A DNA stretch of 64,000 bases, taken from Eremophila alpestris peregrina. Lineage: Eukaryota > Chordata > Aves > Passeriformes > Alaudidae. The stretch is from positions 17,860,126 through 17,924,125 of the forward strand of contig WMCF01000011.1 in the NCBI GenBank assembly GCA_009792885.1, written 5' to 3'. The notes beneath the pieces are model-generated. The model made no database searches. It saw only the letters and a list, made by a program, of their open reading frames with translations, and was not told where the DNA came from. This document shows positions 36,401 to 49,432 of this stretch, piece by piece. The translations under genes were made by a program, and so were the position numbers. Position 1 is the first letter of the stretch. Each line of letters begins with the position of its first letter.

Positions 36401-39084
36401 CAACATTGTCTGTGTTTATTGTCCATTCATAATGAAAAATAAATGCAGAGGAAACCAGATCTGTTGAAATCCAAGCATAAATAACATAAATAAAAACCAT
36501 TAAGTCTTGCAGGCAGAATATTTGGAACTGCAGTCTGATTTTATATCTGTCAAAAGAAGCGCCTTACTTACGGCTCCCACCCCCAAGTACTAGTCTCTCC
36601 TACCAGTTCAGGACTTCCCAGAAGAGAAGAGGAGCTGAATTTCAGCTCCACCTGCACAGGATGGATCAGGGTGACAGTGAGTGACACTCAGGGACCCTGC
36701 TCCTGGGCCCCAGCTCTCACCTCAACTGCCACCAGCCAACCCTGACTCCTTCTGCCTTGTTTTCAAAAGCAGAGGAAGAACCTGCACCCCTGGGAGAGCT
36801 GCTGAGTTTCTCCTCCATGCCTTTAATGACCTTGTTAGAGTGTGTGTTGGCACCTTGGGATGAGTTCTGTTTCCATGGCCGGGATGTCCTTGGCTGCTGC
36901 AGGACCACCCAGGAGGCCACTGCCCTGTTCTGGATGACATGGATCTATCTGTCTGCTGAGAGGAAAAAGGACCACAGTCACTGGCTATGTCTGTGCATCT
37001 CCCATGCAGGTCACAGAACAGCTGTCTGCTAATTACCTTCCCTGACTGGTAGACTAAATTGATTTTGAGCTAGGAGTTCACAGGTGAAAAAAGTTGTATA
37101 CTCTATTCCAAATCTCATGCTTTTTTCCCCCTATATTGTTGGGGTTAGAAAAGGGAGAGGATGGAAAGCTTCCATATCTTCCTCCCCCCAGACTGATAGT
37201 TTTCACCCCAAAAATTCATACTTTGAAGATTTTGATTATTTTATGGACAACTATCAATGTGTTTTTATGATGTACTTGAGAGCTCAGAAGCTGTGATCTT
37301 GCTGTGCTGTATAATACTTTTAAATTATGGGACAATCTGCATTCCTGGTGCATTGTGAGCTGACAATATATGGGTACCTCAGCTGACAGGAGGACACTGT
37401 CCTTGTAGTCTTGTACACTTTATGCTGGCTCTGGCAAATAGAGTGAGCAGACATTAAATGCTGCAGACATTCAAAATTCCCGAAGAGCATTTTTCATCCA
37501 GTATTATTTCACACAAATATGCTTAGGTGACAGCTTGTTTAATACACACTGAATAATATGGGTCGTGCCATTTGCCAGCAAGTGAAAGAGCTCCACCAGC
37601 AAGCATTTTATTAGATGCATTGCTGTTTAGTGTTCACACCATCATAATATTTATGTTTCCTTTTTATTTGGTGAATTACTAAGGCTGCACTGTGGCATTT
37701 AGATTAGCCCTACATAAGGGGCTGTGTGAAAAAAGAAGCACCAAGAGGGTGCATCCTTGAAGGTCACACAGCACAATGGAGAGCACAAAAGAGAGTTTTT
37801 CTTCAAGGGGTGAGGTCTTTACCTTAATTTTGGGGCCTGAATCCAAAAATTGTTATGGGTACTGAGGCCATTAGCTACTCTATCAACCTGGCTATTCCTC
37901 TGACTAGGAGAGGTTCAAAAATTCCTTGAATTTAAGGGACAACATGCTATGATTTAAAGGCAATTAGCCACAGGTTTCCTGGATGTAAGGTTTTTGAATA
38001 TAGGTCACTGAGCCAAGTCATGAGCAATTTTATGGTAAGTAGAGGACAAAGGGGCTCTTTATATCCTCTCCTCCCCAGCTGTATGGTTATGAAAAACCCA
38101 TACCTTACAGCCAAGCTTAATTTAAGCATACAAAAATTGGGCAAAGCATCTCAGCATCAGGATTCTGGAGTTCTGGTTCATCAAAGGTTGTGCACATCCC
38201 CACATATTAAGCTCATCACCTTCTTGCTCAATCGAAAGTAGCTCTGCAACAGCCTTTCCAGAATACTTTAAAGTTTACATGAAGAAGAAAAAAACCCATT
38301 TTCTCAGCACCTCTAGATTCTCAGTGTGTTTTTCCCATGCAGAGACTTTCTCATACCAGTACCCATACGAGATGCTGCACCACATGGCCAGGAGTGATGC
38401 CACAGGAGATGCTCTGCCACAGACAAAAGAAGAATAGACACATTAGCACAGTGCCCACATTAATAAGACCTGTCACTTGCCAGCACAAGCTAACACAGGC
38501 TCTGCTTTGGGCTGACATAGCTCAGTTGTTCTTGAAGACACTCACAGCAGTCTGGGGATCTCTGCAAGAACTCTGTTTTTAATTCAGACATGACCACAGA
38601 CACGCAGTATCAGGCCCATCAAAATGTTTCTGTCAGGAAGTACTGACAGAAGGACCCAGAGGCAGTAAGAGGAAAAAAAAAGCTTTTCTATTTTTTATGC
38701 ATGGTTCTGAATTGCACCATATTCATAGGTTCATCATTCATCAGACAAATTATTCAGATGATCTGCCTCTTTTAAGTATTGTTTTCTAATTCTATTTTAT
38801 TCCATTCACTTTTGCCAGTGTAATATTTGTTTCCTATTTTCCTGTGTCATGACTGGTTTTGAGCATGTGTCCAACACAGAATCTCAGCTCTAAATTTTCA
38901 ATTTTTTTTCTCTGGAATAGACCCAGTATCAAAATTTTGAACTGGGGCCATGGACAGCTTTTTGAGCCCAATTTCCTTCTGCCACAACACCCTTGAGACT
39001 GTCTGAATACGAGCAATGATTTTTTTTGCAATGCAAATTAAAACCTGGCTTGCTGAGCTTTACCTACCTCCTGACACACCACTG

Positions 39085-39102
39085 CACCACCACCACCACC
39101 AC
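39085..39102. repeat. (CAC)6 microsatellite
   Basis: Six perfect CAC units lie in gene-free sequence. Confidence 0.85.
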
Positions 39103-40057
39103 TGCCAATAAGGATGCTGCCAAATGCTGATTTTGGAACCCAGAATTACAGAAATCAGCAGTGCTGAAAGTAACAAGCACAAAGCTCATATTTTTTTCAT
39201 GAGAAGATTTCCTGTCCATTGGTGCTCAGCTGAGTCCTACTGTTTGGACCTTGTAGAGTCTGACCCATTTAGAAGAAACCAACTGAGTGCTGGGAGTATT
39301 ACGTGCCATTTCTTCACAGACATAGTGGCATCTCTGACTTCAAAACGCTACTAGTTATATGATAAAGAACTTTTGTTTGTTTTTTTTTTCTGAAAAAAAA
39401 ATCTTTTATTGACATTTTTATTTTTTTTACAATGGCACTTAATTCTCCCGGCACTTTCAACAATCTTGCTCTAAGTAGCATATTAACACTACATAAAAGC
39501 CTGGAATATTATTTTCTAATTATTATTTTGCTCACGGAAAATAAAACATATTTTGCCCTTGATAACAATAATTTCTGCTAAAGGATGATTAAAATGAGGG
39601 ATGGTGAAGTTATGGAAAAAATATGGTAAGGACAAGGAAGTGGGAATTAAAAGCAGACATGTTAAAATAAAAAGCACAATTTTCAACAGTAACATTCATT
39701 ACCATTATAATGTACTACTAAATAAAATGTCGATGTCTCTAGCTCTGACTGTGTCCAAGATTGCTGTTCTCCTTGAAGATTTGCCACTGTATGTATCTGT
39801 CAGGCCCTCCCACTCCCTCTGGCCTGACAGAAGCCAGAAACCCTGGGAGGACAGTGACCTGGGACAGGTGGGATGAGTGGAAGGCAGTGGGATAGTGAGG
39901 CAGCTCAGAGATCCTGAGTCCCAAGAAACATGGAATGGAAACTGCTGTGCTTACCCTTGTTGGGCAGATGGGCCCCCCCTTCACAGCCTCGTGTACCCTC
40001 ATCTCCAGAAGGGTGGCAGAACATCAGCAGTTTGCCTGGGATTCTGCTTTGCCATGT

Positions 40058-40330
40058 TGTCCTGGTTTAAGACAAGTTCAGGGGGTGGACATTACAACAT
40101 GAGCCACCATCTCTTTAGTTTTATCTAATCCCTTTCCATCACTGAGACACAAATGTGGGGAGATATAAGTGAAAAAAAAAAACAACAGTTTACTAAAACA
40201 ATATCCCAAAGTAACAGCAGGCAAGCAAAACAACAGTAATAGTCAATAGTTACAAAGTGGTTGCTGAAATCTCCTAGACTCTCTGGGAACAAAGAGAAAC
40301 TCAAAATTGTGGAGGAATGGTGTGTTCCTC
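40058..40330 (-). mobile_element. Possible degenerate LTR
   Basis: The segment begins TGTCCTGGTTTAAGACAAG, similar to the inverted 3' end of common songbird LTRs, and continues into an A-rich stretch with TTTACTAAAACAATATCCC and CAAAACAACAGTAATAG, also typical of their antisense sequence. The match is by style only. The right end is not defined, and no second LTR or interior was seen. Confidence 0.35.
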
Positions 40331-43300
40331 CATGCACATGATAAACTTACTCAAAAAATTTGGTTTCTCAAACCAAATAAGTTATTATCATATCTTAGCT
40401 CCATTTTCTTTTAATTGAAACTTTGATATTGAGTTTCTTGATACAGCTTTCAAACTTAGACAGTGTTAAACTCGTAGGTTCCTGAAAGCTGGTGACTGAC
40501 ATCAGCCATGAAAGATGGTAAATAGTGTAATTATAATTCATAAATGTAATGCTACAGCTAGGAGATGCTAAAAAAATTAATGTAGCTCCTAATTAACCTT
40601 CAGAAGCAAAGAATAAGACAGTTTATAAAAAGTTTTAACAAAAATTAATTTGTCTCTTTTTTCCTTCAGAAATTAATGGTGAAAATCAATTATCTTTGCA
40701 GATAAATGCAAGATTCATGTTTTTATCAATCAATAAACATCTGATTACACCAAAGAAAAAAACGAAGAATAGGACAACAGATCTTAACCAGCATTTTTTA
40801 TCAGCTTTGCTAGAATAGAAATAAAGCAGCAATGCAAAAGAACCCAATGTTTTCCCAGCCTGTTGTCCTGTCACAGAGCAGAGATTCAATTCCAAATAGA
40901 GGCTATAAGTACCTTATTCCCTATTACCTCAGCTAAACATCTGTTTGCAGCAACCCGTCTGAGAAATGTGGAGTTTGAGAAAAGGTTATAACGTGTTTGG
41001 CAGGTTAAAAAAATAACAAACAAACAAACAAAAACTATTTCTCAGTAGAACAGGAAGCATTGTCATGAAATAATTTACCTAGTTCCAATGCCAACATTAC
41101 AGGTGAACCTGTAAATGACTATACATAACCTATACAAGGGATAAGAAAGTATAAGAGCTCTTTTTTGGGGACCATTCAGACCTTGACTACCATCAGCATG
41201 TCAATGAAGCCTCTTCACATCCTTACCCACCTCCAGTCCATCCTATGTAACCGATGCGCTGGCTTTGTTAGGGAGCAGAAATCACAGCAAGGAATAGACA
41301 AAAAACATTCCCCCATGTTAAAGCCAGTTTAGAAAGTCTGCTCATTTTATAAATCATCTCTGGGGGATATATCCAAGGTAGCTTCCTTTAGATAAAACCT
41401 GTTTGATAACAGGTTATCACAGTTATAGGCTGAAATTTCCCCATAATTTGGCAAATTCCTGACTGCCGGAGAGAAATGATTAGGCCAATTTTTATAGACA
41501 GACTTTTATTTCCTCTTTAAGAAAATGCACAGAGTTTAGTTTCAATCTACTTATTTCAGTATCTCCTTGTCTTGCTTGTCTTATTTTCATGGGTTGGCAT
41601 CCAAGGGTTGTCATGCTGCTTCTTAATAATTTTAACATCTGGTCAGGAAATTTTTCAGAATTAAATGACACACAACTTTCACGTTTTCATTATTCATCCT
41701 AGAAAAATAAATGCTGAAGCTTTCCTTTCATGTATGTCAAAAGCATTTCCATATCAAGCTCACCATTCTTCCTGCTGAACTGAATTGCAGTGTGACTGGG
41801 ATATATCACAACATGCAACCCATACCAGAAAAAAATACTTCTGCTCTCAAGAAAGTTAAATATGCACTATATGAAATAAAAAAATAAATCGTGTGCCTTC
41901 TGTATGAATTTTGGAGCAAAATCCTGACCTATATTTCTAGAGGATTGACTGCTGAACATGTGAGCTTGGTCTTTTTTCTAACGCAACCATGAAGATATTT
42001 GCAAGTAATTTGATGAACTGATTGATTAGGCCAAAAATTATTCCAGTGAATCACAAATGAGGGCAGAACCACCACACCTTTACAAACTGTGTCTGCTACT
42101 AGTGATCAAGCCAGCTTATAGATTCAGCCTACAGACTCTGGTCATAAAATTTGATTCACTTGTGGCAGCCATATAATCACTCTGTTTGGGCTAATGTGGT
42201 CACATTTCTCTGCTACTACCATACTTTCAAAGAAACAATTAGCAATGCATTTATTTATCATTTTAAGATATTCCAAAAAGAAACTTGGATATCTATTTTA
42301 ACATGAATCCCCTTAGTATTTCTGTCCAGTATTTGGGACCCTCTAAAGTGCTGCCATTCAAACCAGCCAGCATCCTTGCAGTGTGAGCTGCTGCTCATCA
42401 TGAGAAAACATCTGCAATCTATTCTTGTATAATTAGCATGCATTTGTAATGCTGTAGATACTTTTATTTCTGTGTAATTTCTATGCTAATGCTGAAGGCA
42501 GTGAGACCAGACTCCTTTGCTGCTCACTTTCTCCCCATGACTGAGGCTTCTCCTCCATCTCAGCAGAGAAGACCAACAAGGGAGGCAGCATGGGTGGGCC
42601 TTTCTCAGCATGAGAGAGAGACATCCACAGGGCATAGTGGGGCCCTGACCTCCCAACACAGGGCCGCATTGCTGCTTGACAATCAGGTCACCACTGAGAC
42701 ATTTGGCATCTTGACAACATGCAACCAGTTTCTTGCACTTTTGGGAGGTGGAAAGGGAGAGGGAGTCCTTTTAAAGGAAGAAAGAATCTTTCTTTTTCTC
42801 AGGCTTGATCTGTTTCTAAAAGAAAAAAATGTCGCCTATTATAACACTATGTAAATCCCAGTTTTCTTTCTTAAATAGTAATTACAATCAGTGTAATTCA
42901 TACCATTATTTGCACTGTGTGACATTCAGTTAAATTCCTTTTCACTTAATTTATTGTTTGCTACTGATCTCTAGTGCCCTTCAGACACTCTTGAAAATAA
43001 TTATTTAGGTCTCTATTAAAATATTTTTATGAATAAAACCACTGAAGCTCTAGCTGATGACCACCAGCTATATTTTAAGCAGAAACAAGCCTGGGGCTTT
43101 GGGGTTTTGTTATTTTTTAACATAACTGGAAGAAACTGGTAAAACAGCTAATGGTGAACAAGCTTTCTAATGGTCTCTAATCTTGTGAGTCAAAATAACA
43201 CTGACTACATAACTTTACACATAATCACTGTTTTGGAAAGTTCTTGTCTGATTGCTGAATTAAATCCTGGAAAAACTAGATTAATAGACTCACACAAAGG

Positions 43301-45923
43301 TGTTAATTCATATCTCTGCCAAGGCAGTGTGGTTTTTAAATCCTTAAGTCCCACAATGATTGTTGTAAAACAAGGTGAAGTTGTGTATATTTTTCAGTTT
43401 AAAAGATACAGCTCTCGTCCTGACTTCCTATCAAGCATGGCAATTCTGGTGCCACCAAATTCTTGAACAGAATTGCATTAATTTTGATAAATTAGAGCCT
43501 GAGATGAGAAAAGATCAATGATTCTTATTGTATTCTAAGAGACGGGGAAAAATAAAAAAAAGAAAAAAAAAGAAAATATAGACTTATACTGGATTCAATA
43601 TAGGTGGAATCAATTTGAGAGGAAAATATTTTAAATTGCTATTAGAGTATCTACAATCCTTGTTAAGAGGCACATCTCAAATATCAGTCATGAAAAATAG
43701 TTACTTATAGTGGAAAACTTTTGAAAACAGTTACAGAAAAAAATCAGTTACATAATCAAAAGTCAGAATTTGTAGATAATCAATAATACAACAGTTAGTA
43801 GTTTTAGCCTGGTGATTTTTCCTCATCTGTGTTCAGGCTGCTGCTGAAAACCTCTTTCACCCCCTGCTCTGAATTGCAGGAGATCAGAGAGTTAATGACA
43901 TTACCAACATATATTACATTGCAGAATTTCTGCTTCACAGCATGTCAGCTGTACTCACTCAGCCATCTCCATATCCCAGATTAGGTTGTGCCTGTAACAA
44001 TATACAGCCTGAAAATAATATTAAGGAAGAGATTTAATCATAGTTAAATTTTAAAACTATAAGTTGCTTGCTTATCTGAGTGTTTCCGAACTGCATTCTA
44101 GATTAGCATGTTGGAGATGAACAGGAACATTTTTTGATATTACAGGATCAACTGAAGTAAGGTAACTGAGAGAATGGGATTTATTTGCTTAAATTTTCCT
44201 GAAAGCAAATAAAAGTGAGCTTTATGTAACTCAAATCTGCTTGTGAATGTCTATGTATTTTCATAAAGCTAACACCTTGCTTGTTAACTTACTGTTTACA
44301 TAAATAGACATGTGTACTTATGTAGGACAAAGTCAGTAGTTTAATGTTATTAAGAAAGACTTGAAGAAACTGGCCTGTTTTGGAGGAAGCACATCACAGT
44401 GCAGTGTCAAATATCAGCACATTGTGACTAATGCTCCATTTTGCATCAAAAATATTTTTAACTTGTATTTGTTTTGTGCTCTGTGAGGTTAGGTTTCTGA
44501 GTGGGCACTTCAGAGCAAATATAAGCCTGTATGCTTCAGTGCAGTTCAAGGGTGCCTTTTTCTCCAGAAATCCCCTCCCACTGCCTCCTTGCCATCCCCT
44601 CAGAGCCTGAGCTTCCCATGAAAGAGACTCCCTGAGTCATTTAACACCCTCCTTTGAGAAGGCTCAGCCTCTATCACCTTATACATGTGAAACAGCACCA
44701 AGATACCCTCCTCCAGATTCACTCTACACAGGGAGCCTCAGGAACTTAATCTCCTGCTTCTGGGAATCTCAGAAAATTCCTCACCTCTTTCTTCACCCCT
44801 TCTTTTTATCTGTCTTGCTCTTCGTGTTCTTTTCACGCAGCAATGAGTTCATCGGGGTAATTCTCACAAGTCAAGTTGCAAAAAAGACCCCCCGGGCTTG
44901 ATAGGCCCTTCAGGGCAAGAAGTCCCTCTCTGGAAAAGCAGCAGGAGACCATAGATCACAACAACGCCATTGCAGGGACAGGCAATCAATGGAAACACAA
45001 TAATATCAATAAAATATGTAAGAAGCCTATGATGTTCTCTCTTCCGGGGCCACAGCATTGATGAGATGTCACTGACAAACCACCATGGGCTGCCACAAAG
45101 CTCTGACACATTGATTTTCTCAAGCTGGGGTCTCCAGCTGTATTTCTAATAAAACAAAAGGTCTAGGGATTCTTCCTGCACACCTGGGAGCTGCTGGCTG
45201 TGGAGTCAAGCAGCTGTTTCATTTTAGCCCTGCAAACCACCAAAAGCTCTTGTAAAATAAGAGCTCATTAGGGGCAAAATTGACAGTGAAGGTATTCTCT
45301 GCAGCTAAGCTTATAAGCCAAAATGCTTATTTCTAAAAGATGGGGGACAGATCAGAGGAAAATGAACTAAAAATATGTGGCCATGATTTCTCCATTGCAA
45401 AGAGCTGCTTAATAGAAAATTCTGCAATATAAGATTTAATCCCTCTCTGATTTGCAGCCTTACCTAACATTTTAAGATGCAAGATTCCAGAATGCAATTT
45501 TATTTTCTTTCTGAAAGATTTCAAAGTTCACTGGTGACAAACCAACTTGCTTATCTATTGAAAGATTTAAAGATTGTATTTTTAACTAGACACAATTTCA
45601 ACATTCTAGTTGTGAATAAAAGGAATGCAATTAGCATGTGAAAATTAAAAATGGAATATAGCAGTGTAGGGATTTGACACCCTTGTCTATGCTTATCATA
45701 TCTCTGCTGCTTTGACAGAGTTGACTCTTGACTACATTTCAGTGACATTCTGTTTTAAAATATCCTGTCTAGACATCTCCCTGTGTCATAAGGTTCACTC
45801 AGCTCCTAAGAAGAGCAGAGACAATCCGAGCATCTCTGACACTTGGATTGTGCCACATGGGCAGAATAAAAAAAAAGACAAAGGAAATCAGACTATCACT
45901 CTGTTTCTTCACAGGTATGATTT

Positions 45924-45960
45924 CACACACACACACATACACACACCACACACATATATA
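45924..45960. repeat. (CA)n/(TA)n compound microsatellite
   Basis: CA units with single interruptions pass into TATATA. It is long enough to be polymorphic. Confidence 0.8.
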
Positions 45961-48900
45961 CAGGTTCATTTTTTAAATGCAGCAGCCTCCAGAAGGTAGC
46001 TGAGAATGAAAATGCAGCTGTGGAAACCCAGCTGCTTGAACTGGGGAGGGTCAAAAGACAGAGAAACTCTCATGCAGGCCAATGTACTTGAGACAGACAA
46101 AAAAAAAAAAAGGAGTCAATAAGTGGCCTTAGTCTTGTTCTTTTGGGAGACAAAACAATTTGTCCTGTCAAAAACTGGGGAAGAGGGGAAGAGCCTTCTT
46201 GCAGCAATCTTGCACTTATCCAACCTCAGTTTCCTTAGTCCAGGCTAGCAGCATACCCTTGAGTCAGTATTGGCATAGTGCTCTATTTTAATAAAATGTT
46301 ACAGGCTCAAAACAATGTTCCATGATCTCTCCTGTGATAGCAGAGAAGTCTTTACTTGCTGAGTATAAATGCATCTTCAGCAGTCATTTGATGGAAAGAG
46401 ATCTGAAACTGGAGTTGTAGGAAGATCCAGTACTTCAGGGACCCATACTCCCAACTACCAGTGCAAGATTCCTATCAGGCTCAAGGCAGAAAACCAGATA
46501 TCTTCTTTCAGAGAAAAAAAAAAAATAATAAAAGAGTTTGTATCAAATGAGTCCTTGTTTTTCAGCAGATTCTTCTTTTTCTGGTAATTTCAGTATGCCC
46601 TATTAGTAAGAAACACTGGTTGAAAGAAATGGAAACTTGAAGGAGCCAGAGAAATACCGAATGACAGTGGTATGCTCAAAGAACATTGTTTCAAAAGAAG
46701 CTCATGAAATATGAATCCCAGCTGTTCTTTACTTTCTAATCAGGCTTTCTGATATAATGAAACTTCATCCAGAAAGACACATGCTCATTCACGTGGTGGT
46801 TCTGTCAAAAAAAGGGGAAATGCAAATAATGGGAAAAGAAGATCAACTTAATCCATTTTAGCTAAACTACGCAGATGAACTCAGGAGTAAATTATATTAA
46901 ACTGAAATCTGTGAAATTTTTGGCTCTTTAAAAATGTTCCTTTAGATAGCAAATATTTGCTGACGATTACCTTGTATTGTTGATGTTGCTAATTAGCAAA
47001 CAAAACACTCAGGTTGTGCCGCCACATCTGGCCCTTCTATTTGCTGAAAACATAAATAACCATGCTCCTGTCCCCTCTCCTAATGGGATTTAGTGTCATG
47101 TGCCCTATGTTAAATGCTGTAGAGCACAGCAGTACCTCGCCCTGCAAGCAGCAGGCAAAGCCAGCCTGTCACTCAGGGACTGCTTGTCCTGGTGGCCCTG
47201 GGTTTGCAGAGTGAGGCAGATTTAGCCATGTGTACGAGCATCACCTCGCTGACAGCCACGGGGAGGTATTCAGGGCAATTAAAATGGTAATCAAGAATTG
47301 ACATCACCTCCTGCTCAGCCCATGTTATTCAATATAAAAATAAGCTCAATTAGTTCTGCATTCAGGGTTTGGGTCCACATTAAGTTGTGAAGCAGCAATT
47401 AATTCAGGCTTCTTATTTTGGTAGGTTGAAAAAAAAAAAAAGGAGGAACATTTGAGTTGTTTTCACTTTTAATAAGAGCACAATTTACTCTTAAGGTCAG
47501 AAGTGTGACATATGTTCTGTCTTGTGTTACAAAAATAATGATGTATCGGGTCATCTGAGATATACAGGGCTGAGGGGAAATAAGCAGAAAGCAAGGCCAA
47601 GAGACAGCTCCTGGCTTGCTGTTGACATGATTCTCTCTTTCTCTGCAGCCATCATTAAAATGCCAGGCTGCTAAATAACTCAGAAAATAAAACCACGCAC
47701 TAAAAAGAATTATTTATTGGTTTGGGTTGCAAAACAAAACCCTTTTGTAGAACAGGCATTTAAAATAACTGTTTTGATATTCAGGCAGCACCTAGCAGTG
47801 AGACAGCTTGTCAATGCTTCCTTTAGAAAACACTCATTTCTTAAAAAGCGTCGCGTTTCTTGTCAGCTAAAAAGAAAAATGGTTAAATCAGCTTGTCTAT
47901 TTTTGAAATGAAGATCAGCAAAAATCAAATCTAAACAAAACAAGATGTTTCAACTATTTCCAGGTTCTATTTATGCTTCTTCCTAGCAAAGAAAAATTTT
48001 ATCTTCCAAAGGAAAATCCAGGAAAGCCCATATTAAGGATAATTTTCTTTAAAATTCAATACTGCTACTTAAGCTGTTTAGTTAGCTCAAAGGATGGACT
48101 GTGAATGTATTAATTTTAAGAATTAGGAAGACATCAGCAGTATAATTTCCCATTGTTTTCTGGGAAGCACGTTGTTCTCAGTCACCCTTTCACTTTCCAT
48201 ACAGAGCACTCAGTTTGCAGTGGTATTTTCACAAACAGAGGTAAAGCAGCCTGCAGATAGGTGTCTGATTGCCCCCTACCCCCCAAAGTGGGCAGATTGC
48301 TCAAGTAGCAGGCTAATTTATTTCTCTCCAAATGAAGGGCTGCAGACCAGACTCCAAGAGAAAGAGAAATTCTCAGCACCTTACTCCATGAAATCAATGA
48401 GGCTATTTACAGAGCAAGAATATAGGCAGACAAGAGAGTTCTTGTCAGGTGAATTGCTCCATCAGCTGAAATGCTTGGAGACAGAATCAGCACAATCTTG
48501 CTGATGTACTCCAACCCAGTGCACTCTGAGTGAATGGGTGCAGTGCCCATCCTCCATCAAAACATTTTCATCGGTGATGCACAAGCTTGCTTGGAAATCT
48601 GCTCTTTAATTCATTGACATTAGTGTTCAAAGCAGCACTAAGTCAGCAGGGCTGCATGAGCATGAGAAGGGAACCAGGCCAGCAGCACTTCTGAAGGAAA
48701 GTGATAGCTGAGACCAAACGAATACAACGTCCCACAGAAAATTCCTGCTCCAGAAAATATTTTTAGAAGCCTCCCATCAAGCGGGCCCTGTGCTGGAGCA
48801 CTGCTGGCACCGCCTGTTTTACCATAGGTCAGACCTGTCTCTAAAGGCCAGGCCTGACAGGCTGGATGCTGGTACCAGGCCAGGAAATGGGCTTCCTTTT

Positions 48901-49357
48901 GCTTCTGTTAAACTGATGACCTTTCTGAAGCCTGATACGAGGTACAATGTATTGATGTTTGTGGTTTGCTTGCTGTGATTTTTATGCTGCCTGTCTGTAA
49001 AAACTTCTGTTGGCTAAGTGCGTTATAGGGTATTTTGGTTCAAGGAGTGTAATATGATGTAAAGTACGTAATTAGGAAATAGTTGCAGCCGTTTAAAAAC
49101 AGCTCAGGTGATGGCAAGCGAAAAACAAAGGAGAAAACCAGAATGTACTTCAATTTTATCACAGTCTTCCAATGAAATGTTTGAGAAAAAGACAGATTTC
49201 TCGGGTGGCTAGTGCATTTTCATAACAGCCATCACTCCTGCTGTTATCTGGAAGTGATGTCACTTCCATCAGTCCTTGTTTGCCTATGGAAAATTATGAT
49301 GAATTATAGCTTTTATTACAGATTAGAGTATAAAGCAGAAAAGAGCAACAGACCCTC

Positions 49358-49432
49358 AAAAAAAACCCAAACTGCAAAAAAAACCAAAAATACAAACAAA
49401 GAAAAACACCTAAAAAAAACCAAAAAAAAAAA
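49358..49432. repeat. A-rich low-complexity tract
   Basis: About 75 bases consist mainly of A runs separated by CC, C or G. An open frame runs through it and gives a lysine-rich peptide, which is composition and not a gene. Confidence 0.7.

Larger units (their letters stand above)
24409..40057. other. Gene-free AT-rich sequence, about 15.6 kb
   Basis: No exon, RNA gene or clear transposon was found. Simple repeats include (TTTG)n at 25454-25472 and 30221-30239, (TAT)n at 26415-26430, a T run at 27446-27461, and (CAC)6 at 39085-39102. A short CTGTGCTG-type repeat lies at 31501-31527. A 37-38 bp tandem duplication lies at 33359-33433. The stretch 36570-37030 is relatively GC-rich with overlapping open frames on both strands and no domain. 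The stretch 37540-37720 reads like a conserved non-coding element, without proof. Confidence 0.5.

Noticed and set aside
36570..37030. GC-richer segment with open frames as a host exon
   Set aside because: No acceptor and donor pair bounds a frame with recognisable protein features, and both strands are open.
44550..45060. Pyrimidine-rich segment as a further LTR
   Set aside because: No terminal TG/CA with a matching partner, no TATA and poly(A) pair, and no recognised LTR order.
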